Positions 39,101-51,100 of a stretch of DNA of 64,000 nt are shown piece by piece. The notes beneath the pieces were generated by a model. That model did not search any database. It had not been told where the DNA came from and saw nothing but the letters and a program-made list of their open reading frames with translations. This DNA comes from Prostheceraeus crozeri (lineage: Eukaryota; Platyhelminthes; Polycladida; Euryleptidae). Where the stretch lies: assembly GCA_907163375.1 (NCBI GenBank), contig CAJQUW010011596.1:62001-126000 (forward strand). Direction: 5' to 3'. The stretch's first letter is position 1, and each line of letters opens with the position of its first letter. The translations under genes and the position numbers were made by a program.

Positions 39101-42100
39101 AATTCACACAAAAGCCTTGGTTAAAAACATACATTGATATGAACTCTCAAAAGAGGGCTCAATCAAACACTGACTTCGAAAAGTCATTCTACAAATTGAA
39201 AAATAATTCTTTATATGGTAAAACAATGGAAAATGTAAGGAGAAGGAAAAAATTTAAACTAGTCAACAATGAGAAACAACTACTGAAATTGTCAAATCAT
39301 CCTCTCTATGTTCAACACAAAATATTTGATGAAGATCTGGTTGGTATGGAAATGTACAAACCTTCAATAGTTTTAAATAAATTAATATATGTTGGTCAAG
39401 CAGTACTTGACTATAGTAAGTTGGAAATGTATCAATTATATTACAATGATCTAAAAGGATGTCCACTGATAAATAGAACGCGACTTTGTGGAGGTGATAC
39501 CGATAGTTTCTTCCTATGTTTATACACATCACCATCTGTCCGTCTGGAAGATATACTTCTATACTTCGGTGAAAAGTTTGACTCTTCAAACTATGACAGT
39601 CATCACCGACTATACTCAACTACAAACAAAGCTAGATTAGGTTGTTTTAAGGATGAGTGTGCTGGAAAGTTGCTTGAGGAAATGATCCTACTAAAACCGA
39701 AAATGTATTCCATGAAATATCTAGACTCTACGAATCATAGCATCAAACGTGCAAAAGGAATTCAGAGAGCAGCAGTTAAAAAATTGAAACATGATGACTA
39801 TAGGAGTGTCTATTATAGTGAGAATGATACAACTGAAGATATGACAATTATAAATTCAAAAAATCACATAGTTAGCACAAAATCATTTAGGAAGCGAGGT
39901 CTTTCACTTTGGGAGGATAAGCGCTGTTGGCTGGATAAAAATTTATCATTACCATATGGACACTATAGCCTAGGTCTTCCCCCACCGTCGAAGAGAAGGA
40001 GATGCCTTCCTGTCACAGGTGATGTAGAATAAGTCTAAATAAAAACAATATAATATTCCACTTGTAATAGATCTTGCGATTGCTGCATCTTCCGACATGT
40101 AGCAACACTTACTAATACATAAGTAGTCTTACTAAAATTGAAATTTCTACATCTTTCCGATATGTAGAAATGATTACTAATAAATAGGTAGTCCTAATGT
40201 GAATGAATATGTGAAGAATTTGTACTCAACATCATTCCGATATGTTGAGCTAATAAAATAACAAACTTTAGGCAAACATTAAACTTAAATTTGAAACATA
40301 GCTTTCGGAACATGCCTCATTACATTAGAACATGGAAACTTAGTGACGTTCAAAACGTTCACATAACAAATTCTAAAAGAATAGCATTTCGTCATTCAAT
40401 AGCAAATAGTGATCGAAAACATCGTGGCGTTTGCATTAGTATTGACTCATTGCCTTCACTGAAAGACTTTGCGGATCTCATTGACAACCATAAGACTCGG
40501 ATCAAGATTCCTCTCGATGACAAGGTATGGATAAAGTGTGATTCATCAGTCAAACTATACGTCTGTTCACCAAAACGTGAAGATGTTGAATATCGATTTT
40601 TTCGTTTCAGTGACGTCACATGGGAAACCTTTACAAGGGAGATACTACCACAGATAACGTCATTCATTAAAGATGGAGGACATCAAACGGTTGGAAGTTG
40701 TAAATCGGATGTTAACTACAAAAGCAAAGTCAAAACTCAATCTACAAGAGATCGAGAGGAATATACCCAACCGAAAACAATGGTTACTGATAAAACGCAA
40801 ATTGAAGCCGACAACGAGCTTACATCTTGGAAGACCCTCAATGTTAACATGGAGGATTCAGAGGAAGGATAGATCTCTCACTATCCTATTCTTTCCAAAT
40901 GGAACAATCCAATGTATTGGAAGGGTCATGGAGGGTGATCTCTCATATCTACACTTAACTTTGGAACATTTACTTGGTGATTCATTATCTGATTGGAAAG
41001 TGAAGACAATGACCGTGTTATGTGAATTACACTATCACTATGATTTCCGTAAAGTTACATCATCACATAATCTAACTTATGAAGTGGAGTTATTTCCAGC
41101 AGCTCAATTGACTAACTGGCATCCATATCATGTTCATGTGTTCCATAATGGAAAGATTGTGATAACCGGCATTAAAGACATAAGTGATGTGCCTCCCATC
41201 ATATGTGATTTGAAAAAATGTTTCATGAAAACCAAATTGTAGATTTTGTATATATGTGGATAGATAATGAAATATGAACATGTTTTTGTATATATGTGAA
41301 TAGATAATGAAATATGAGCATGTTTTTGTTTTCCTTATAAACCCTTGTTTTGGAAAAAAAAAGAGAGCAAGTTAATGATACAACATAAAACTTTATTTCA
41401 AAACTGTTTCAACATATTTAGTAAGAATTACATCATTTTTATCACAGTTTTTTGAAAATAGTTCTAAAGCACTTTTACAGTTATTTTTCAATGGTCTCTC
41501 ATTGACAAAATAGAGTACATAGCCACCGCACATTAGAGATGTATTACTTTGAAGTGGGAACGATGTCACTTTCCTAACAGTCCAGGAAAACCTGTTCATC
41601 CATAATGCGATATCATGTAAACGAGGTTGATTAAGAGAGTCAAAATATTCGGCAACTTTATAACGATTGATGTATACAGCAATCCAATGTTTTCCGGGAA
41701 GATTGTTGGTATCCGTATTGATGATAAGTGAACAAGGATAGAAAGGAATTGAATCAGGTAAATTATCTCTAGAAAAGACATTGAGAAATATTGTCTTGGA
41801 GTAGGGATGAGCTTTCCTCATTTTCCTCAAGATTTCTATGTTGCTTAAGTTACTCATCTCTGATAGCTGACAGTCACGTCTCTCATTCTTGTTATCTCAA
41901 CTTTGCTATCATAGATAGCATAAATGAGACAAGTAATTGTTTTCTTCAAAGGTGACTCAAATGATACCTCCAGTCGTAGATTTCCAGGCTTTGTAACTCC
42001 TACGCTTTCACCACCTAGATCTGCATCTGCTGTGAGGTTGTACATAATGAAGAAGTAGCCATTCTTGTACATATCCATTGTAATTCCATTTGAATCGTCT

Positions 42101-45100
42101 GTATTAAACATGTTGAGGGCGGTGAAAATAGAACCATATTCACGTGCGAATTTGCCATCTTTGAAATTAGGCTCATATGCTTTGCAAGATACAAATTTCC
42201 CATCCTGATAGAGTGCTAGTTTGCTAACATTAAAGTGTTGGAAATTGAATGGATTCTTTTCAAAAGCACCAATGAATGCCTCATTTTCCACAAATGTGAT
42301 ATACACCGCCTTTGGCATTGCAGTGGGAAAAAGATTTGGGTAGGCATGTGAGGATGATCCCGCACCAATTGTGAAGTTTGTCAACACACTGTGATTAACT
42401 GGATATATTGCATTGTTTTTCCTCAATCCTGTCGCATGCTCGTTGATGACTGACGGGTTCATTGTTACTCGCCTTACATTGAGCACGGCATTACTTATGT
42501 TGACTTGATAGTTTGTAGCTCCAAAAGCCATTAACGCGAACTCAGGATTTGCACGAATAAATTTTATTTGCATTTTAACCTGTGATAGCAGATATCTAGA
42601 TTGACGAAGGAAATCAAGATAGACGGGTCCTTTCAAGTATAATTCCTTTGAATCCTCTGTTAAATCCATTCGTCTTTTCAACCCTGTATTTGAGACATCA
42701 TCAAATTTCCCTTGCTGATCATCATACCACCCAGAAACTTGCAAGTGTGACTGTTTAGCTTGCTTTTGAAATTGAGTCATTGTATGTATATATGCTCCAT
42801 ATGGATATGCTCGATCCCCTCCTTCAATCTGTTTGTCATTCAATATTAGATACACATCTGAGAACAGACTGGCAATAGGAAGATTTGCTAATCCCACTTT
42901 ATCCTTGGATGAATCGATATTTGTACCATCAGTCTTCTTAATTTGTATACACAACTCTAAATCAATGGATTGACAGTCAATATAATCTTGAGGATTAGCA
43001 GGTATATCAAACTGAATAGGCTGCTGGTTACCATCGATATTTGTTGTGGGGACTATGTCTACAATTGTTGAGGAGATGATGTCTGTCTGATGAGGGGGAG
43101 AATCGAAGAAACACAAAGCCGAATTGATACTCTGCATCGTATTAGCTCTACAAATATGTTGTCTTCCTTCGTTTTGACTTGTTTCTAGTAGCTGTGGAAT
43201 TTCGTTTGCGCTTTCTTGTTTTCACTCGACGTCTAGATTTAGAACGTGCTGCTCTAGTCGGCTTTTTACTTTTCCTGCGTCTTTGCTTAGTAACTCGGCC
43301 TGATCCAACTTGTCTTGACTTCCTACGCTTCTTCCGAACTGTACGTCTCGTCTTTGTTAAATCATCTAATGCGTCTATGGCAGATTGCTGCGCGCGCATT
43401 TTCATAGATTCACCGATATCCTCACCTTGAAGCGCATCAGCTGCAACATTTGCACCAAAATCTAAAGCCCTGCTTCCAACACGCTTCATGATTGGTACGC
43501 CATACTTTTTGAGTGTTGGAAGAACCATACGTCTTAGTGCACCAAATATGCCTCCTCCAACTTGTCGTCTACCTCCAACAAACACGGGATAACCGCTCTG
43601 ATATGATGGTCTACTGTAAATGCCTGTCATTATGACTATTGAATAACTATGGAAGTCACAATAGCGTAAAGCCTTATTCTCGTGACCTAATATGTAGGGT
43701 CAAAACAGTAACACCACCACAGAACGGTACTACTTCTCCTGCATCATCATGAATTGATATGTCAATTCTATTGATGAAATTTCGGCTGATTGGTAGATAC
43801 ATTGTGTTAAAAAATTCTCGATTGATTAGTTGCTTCCTTACGGATGAGAGAGGAAATGTGCGCAGAAGTGGGGCCTCAATGTCGCCAACCCTTGTATATT
43901 CAATAATGTTACAATAGACATATAAGTTACTTATATCACGCTCTAGTGAGGGGGCTGTATCGCCTATTGATGTACCTTCATAAATAGTTGATTTTGAGAA
44001 TCCCAATGTGGTCGTTAACACGCTATCCAGCTTGATAAGAGAGTTCTTCCCTACCTTTAGAATCATGCGTTTCTTATGTGGGTCATAAGAAAAGTGATAT
44101 TCATCTGCATCAAGGTAATCTACACCAAACTCATTTAACTTTGTACACAATTCAGATGGCGTTTTCAAGCTTTCAATGTTCAAATTAACTCTTTTTACAA
44201 GTTCACTGGAAGTAGACAATTCATCACCCGATATGTCTTCGCTGTATACGTGGATATCCCATGAAGCATTTGTTGATGCTTTGAGTTTAGAAGAGGACAA
44301 TTGAACCTTGAATGTATCATTTAATTCTGTCAACCAAGGTGCGCTTTCAAGGCCCTTAAACATCCCAATCATTTCAGATCCAAATTCAATAACAGCGGAC
44401 TCAGACTTTTCCAATGGTGTCTTTTTAGTAAAAACAATAAATTCTGCCTCCGTTTCAACAGTAAATAAAGTTACTTTCTCTTTCTTATATTCACAAGTCA
44501 TTAACGTTTCTGGCACTGATCCTTGAAACTTTCTTGCAAAGTCTTCAACACTTCTAATGACCTCAAATTTATTTTTTACTCGGATGCTCCTTTTTTGTAA
44601 TGCATACAATGGCACAATTCTGCATTTAAAATCAGTAACTTTCCTCTCCGAATTCCACCCACGTCCATTGTACCAATACCTTGATGAGAAAGTTGTTCTG
44701 GAATACCCAAAAGTATGACTCAAATCCTTACCTAATACAAGAAGAACATGCTTCCCTTCCTTCATCAATTTTGTTGACCCCTTTATGACTGGTTTGTAGA
44801 ATTTATTCAAAGTCAGCTTGAAGAGATCATTTATTCGTTCAAACATTCTACCGATTTCCTTTTCTGTATCTTGCAAGCTCATTGTGGGAACCTTAGAATT
44901 AAAAGTTGACGTTGCAAATGCCTTTTGAATTTTAATCATGTTTTGGACAGATGGTAAAGATGTTGAAAAAGGATGTAAAGTTAGATGATGAAAAGCCCAT
45001 GTACCATGTAGACTATTTTGAAATATGCGAAAGCAATCATCCTTCTCTCGCACTTCTTTATGTAATTCAAAATAGTTGTTCTTTAGCAAACTGATATCGT

Positions 45101-48100
45101 TGTAATAAGTAATTTCAGTTAGAGCAACTTCATGGGGTCCATGCAGAGTAATTGGATTAGCGAATTCAACAGAGTATAGAGATGGTTTGTTACTTGGGAA
45201 TATCTTGGGGTTGCTATTGCTTGGAAGAATGATATTGAAGTTAGTAGACATGTTAAAGTCATATATGGAAGAAGTCACATGCTATATTAGCTTAAAAGTT
45301 ACGAGTGTCTCCCATCTCCACATTTTGTAGATCCTGGTGCGTTATCCAGCTATTGAATGAATCAGGATATCCTTTCCATTTAACTAGATATTTCCTTTGA
45401 TTGCCATGACCTTTCCTCCTAATTATTTTATCAATCATATACACCTCTTCACTTCTGTCTACTACTTGCAATTCATAAGAGTAAAATTTTCCTTCAATTG
45501 GATTGCCATGGTAATCTATTAATTTATACATGGTGGGTCTAAATTTTGTATTTACTTCATCCACAAAAAACTCTTCTTCAGTCCAATTAGGTAGATACCC
45601 CTTCTCAAATGTAGACTTAACCTTTGAAATCCGAACTCTATCACCAACATTAATTTTCTTTTCATTGGAAATGTTTTTCGCTTTCTTATCATACAATCGA
45701 AGCCATACATCCATCGCATTATCTGGGGTAACATCAACTGGTTTCATCTTAATGATTCGATGGTAGCTTTCATTGTAATTCTTAACAAATTTCTGCAGCT
45801 CACCTACCCAAACATGTGTATTTTTTGCAGTGAAATAGCGCCATATTTTTGTCTTCAGTGTGCGATTGAACCTCTCAACCATGGCAGCTTTATAAGCACT
45901 TTTGACACTAAACAATTCCACATTATGACTTTTAAGGAGACTTCGAACATGAGAGTTTTCGAATTCCTTCCCTTGATCGGTCTGTATTCTTTGCGGAACA
46001 CGCCCCTCATCGAAAATGCTCTGAAAAGCCGCTTCAACTTCTGGTCCTCGTTTAGATTTCAGCGCACGTGCCCAAGCATAGCGAGATAAAATATCTATTA
46101 CGGTTAAGATGTATTTATAGCCATCATTGTACTGTGATATCTGTTGCATGTCAGCCAAGTCCGCTTGCCATTGACTATCTATATTGTTAACAACATATTT
46201 TCTTGTTGGAAACTGCTTTCTCGCATTTTTGTGAAGAGTGTAAGTCGGTTGACTCCTCAACCACTTCTTGACTTTCTCTATTCCCACACCTGCTGCACGA
46301 GCTAGAACCTCCGGACGACTGAAACTTGCGGGATGATTTAAGTCGTAATAAATCTTTCTCAGTTTCACTGCTGTACTCATCGTCTTTGTTCTGATTTGCA
46401 CGGGTATTACTCGCACAGCAACTGCTAACACAATTGATATCAACCTCGATGCCCTCTTCTCCTTTACCTTCGAGCGCAGATTTCAAACAACAGCAAAATT
46501 TTTGTAACGACATGATATGAGAGAGGCAAGGCTTAATTCATATTTGCTTAATATTTACTATACTCCTTCGCAACACGCGTTGAGCGCCTAGTAGCTCTTT
46601 TTGGTTGCAGATCATCGGGATCTGCAAGCTCTCGCTTGACCGCCATCGTGGGTGTTTTACGCTTTGATCCATCTTGTAAGTGACCCTTATCCAATTCATT
46701 CACAGTCGGTCCTCCAATAATATTGTGAGGTACATTTTGATCAGATAAAATTTTCTGAAAATATGACCACCCTTGTGGTGCACCTAGTTTTCGCCTTACA
46801 TCTCTGACAGCATATTGTAGAAGGTCATCTATGTGACTATTTCTAATAACATCACCAGTTGTTTCATCTATTATCTCCCCTCTCTCATTGAACTTCACAT
46901 GTGGATCAATGAAGTCAAATAATCGCTCAGCGCGCACACGATATGGTCGAGGTGTTGACAAGGTTATAAATCGTCGCAACTTGTCACGAATCTGTCGCCT
47001 CTCGTCAATGTTTTCAGCTGCTAACTGCATTCGTCGATAGGGATCCTTAATCTTCTGAATTTCCATATCCTTTTGTGTTAGTTCCTTAAGTTGATTCGTA
47101 ATAGGTTGATCTATATTTTTGACTTCCTGTGCACTTTGTAATGTAGTCAATTGTACATACTCCTCTTGAGGAATGACTACCATCTTTGAATACGACATGT
47201 TTGAAAATAATAAGGCAACAAAGTACATTGCTTAAAACTAACTGTGAACCGAGAAAACTGTCATTGGTTCAGCGGAATTAGGTATGATATTTGTTCGAAA
47301 TCGAAGTCGTTCCGGACATTCCTGGGTTAGATCAATAAATAGATAACCATGTGGTTTCTTTGTTACATCTTCATATATTTTTGAAAGTACTTTAGGTTGT
47401 TGAGGTAATATCTGTCTACTGAGATGATGTATCTGACTGCTATCTCTTGGATTTTTAAATATTGCCAAATAATGTGTATTCAAACTTCTAGTTCTTTGCT
47501 CTTTCCCTCCATCGAAGATGTTTTGGGTGATGTAGATAATAAAAGCTTCCCTATGATGTGCAGTTTGAATGAACATTTCAGTTACATCCTTTGAAGATTT
47601 GCTTTCTCGTAATAGATCATCTAATACTAGTAAGTCACCTGCTTTGATATCCTCAGTTGATGGTAACCCTTGCTTCACCTCATAACCTTTCTGGCGAAGT
47701 GCAGAATGTAGTTGTGGTTGAAATATTCCATAATACCATTTGACTCTCTTAATTTCCTTGTTAAACATTTCATTTCTATATTGTAGCAATTCAGTTACAA
47801 ATGTAGTTTTACCGGACTGACTTGGTCCAGCGACACACATTGTGCGATCAGTGAATAGACGAAAATCTGTCATCTTATAATTCCATTAACATTAAACTCA
47901 TCATCCCGCTAATTTTGCTTAGAACAACAAAACAGACACATGTTCCAGATCAAGTTTATTTACATTCAGAATAGAAAATTTCAAGTTACATTTACAAATT
48001 AAAACATTTACAAATTAAAACATTTGTGTTTCCTCATCACAATTAGGATTATAGAAAGTTTTCAAGTCAGCATCTTGGCGCTTCAACTTCAATTTAGGAT

Positions 48101-51100
48101 TCCCATCTTTAGATTTCCGACCTCGCTTTTTGGTCTCTTCCTTCCCATCACTTGAAGCAGTCTTATCAATGTTAATCAAACATTTATCAATTGGTAGTGG
48201 TTCATAGACTAGTTGAAGAACCTTCATTTGTAAAGATGCGACTTTACCAGTCGAACCATGTGAGCCAATATAAAGTCCGGTAACGTGAACTAAGCCCATA
48301 TAGCGGCCCCGTTTGAGATCCTCACATTCCATCGCGTTTGTAAAGAGATCGAATGCTTGAAAATGATCAGATAGTTTTAAAAACAGTGTATCGAATTCCG
48401 GCAATTCCTTATAACCAACTCCTTCCTCTAATGCCTTTCTCCAATGAGTGGGAGCACTTTCAGGCAGCTCAACACATTCTTTCGCGAAAGAGTCAATAGT
48501 TTTAAGAATCACCTGTTGCCATTTTGGAAAAGTCACTCGCATTTGTCTCATATTGCTATACCCTGATGTAGACATACCATTACTGTGGAAGAATGGAACT
48601 TGAAGATAAAAGCCATCATCACCATAATTCAAGGTTTGAAAGTAGAACGTATTTCCAATCCCTTGCACCTTTCGTGTCGGACGAAGCTTCAAGAGATCTT
48701 GCTCAAAAGCGTCACCTTCCTCTCTGATTGTATACATTTTCTGAGTCATGTTTCAACAAGTACTAATTCGGAGCTTTCAACCAGCGCAAATGAATTGTCA
48801 CTTGAAAGTGGTAAAATATCATTAAAGCGTCTTCCTTATATACACCTATATATGACTCATCAATCAAAGTGATGACGTGTCACTTTATCATTCGCTAACC
48901 TTATATTAACATTGCAGCAGTTGCTGCAATCCTTCCAAGCGGACTATTGATTACACCATTAATACTGTTTCCAATATCATTTAACATACTTAGAAACCCA
49001 CCACCACCGCGCTGAATTAAGTTTCGCCTTTTCTTATCACTACTCCTTGGATTTGAAAACTTTTTAATGCTATTCAAAGAGCCAGCATTCAACAGAGGCT
49101 TGTAAATAGGTAGACATTTGTGTATTGCAAAAGCTAAATCACGAATGAAATCATCACTTGAATTTTGAATCAATTTACACTTCTTCTTATTATCATGTAT
49201 CCTGTTTAACTTTCGCAACGCCTTTTTAAACTGACTTGAAGGTTTGAAAGACCGTTTCGATTGACGAGAAGATGCCTTCCGTTTTACAGACATTTTTATT
49301 CTAATATGGAAATAGATAATACAATTACAATTTTTGCTTAGTACTTACAACATTATATACAAAAGTTTACAAGCATTCACACAGAGTTTGTTGCTGGTAC
49401 TTATAAAATTACATAAAACACTTAACAAGCTGTAGAGGGAAACTGATATACACTCACATCGGCTAGAGTCTGATTTGTAGCAGTTATGAGCTGCTCAATG
49501 TCTTTCATTAGATGTTTTGAAATTGGACAGCACATACAGCAGGGCTTTGAATGGAAAGTCTTTAAAATATTGGCATAGTATGCCCGCAAACTGATTACCT
49601 CAGAATGTCCTTGAGCAGCCACATTGATGCTTACTGATGGCGGTCCACTGAACAAGTCCAGTTTGCATTTGTCACCCTTCTCGTCATAGTAGCTGGAGGT
49701 GATAATGTCATGGAGACATGTGTTGAGTTTCCGTTGGATACTGGTGCACCAACAGCGAGAGTATTCCGGTACAATCTCCGTTTGAGATAGTGGGCGAAAT
49801 ACTTCGTTGAGCCAGAATCTTGCAACTCGTGTAAGAGCGTTGTTCACGACTCTCATCAACATTCTCTGCACCACAACGTCCTCTCCGCAGCGGAAATACT
49901 TCACTATTTCCTCCATCAGATCCACCAAATCCGCTTTATAGCCAGTTATATTCACGGCAGAATAAAATATATTGCCCGTGAAGAGTTGACTTCGGTAAAT
50001 TATTGAAATGGGAATGTTGGTAGTGAACGACATGCTGATTGACATTGTATTAGCCTCAAATTATGCTTGAAATAGAACGGTACAATGTCCTCCTTATATA
50101 GAAAAGTCAAACAAAGACACAATAGTGACCAATCACAGACCTGCATGATGACTCATCATGTACGATATACAGTGACTGTTGAAGATATTTCTTCATCGCA
50201 AAGGGGACAAGATGAAGTTTCAAAGGGTACATAACATGTAGAACACATAACGCTATGACAACATGGCAAAAAGAGAAGGGATCGTTCCTGTTTAAAACAT
50301 TTAACGCAGTTCCGTTCACATAATAATTTAAATGTCTCTTGTTCTAATTTCCTTCTGAAGTCACTTTTATTGGGAGAACTTTTTATTAAAACACTGTCAG
50401 ATGTCTCCTTCTTTCCATATCGTTCCAATTTGATCCTCCTAATTTCACTATCATTGCAGTGTAGCATGGAGAAATCCTCTATCCACCTACGATCCAAATT
50501 GTGATTCATAGCATGCTCATCTAGATCCATTAGTCGATCAACTAAATCACCAGCGTTGATATTTTCACTGAGATTTGTTACAGTTTCTATGGCTTTGAAC
50601 GAATATCCAAGGTCTCTTGCGACAACCCACGACGTTGGGATACTAGTCATCATTATGTATGCCATCAAAAACTATCTCATATTTATAGCATAGTTTGTCT
50701 ACGTAAAAGGAAAATCAATGTGTCATCTTGATTACAATGGTTGCAATAGTCACAATAGTCGCAATTGAGCAAACCCATTCAAAATCAAACAACGGACGTC
50801 TATCGGTACGTACCCAAGTGCTCAGAACCAAACCACACAAGTTCGATCATAGACGTTCCGAAACACAGTGTACCAAACACATGTACCTATCCAGTAAAAC
50901 AGATCTCATACAAGTTCCTATTGATAACACTGAATTATACATGTACCTATCCATGTGCCTATCGATAACTAAAGTATACATGTACCTATCCATGTACCTA
51001 TCCATGTTCCTATTGATAACACTAAACTTTACATGTACCTATCCATGTACCTATTGATAACACTAAACTTTATATGTACCTATCCATGTACCTATCCCTG

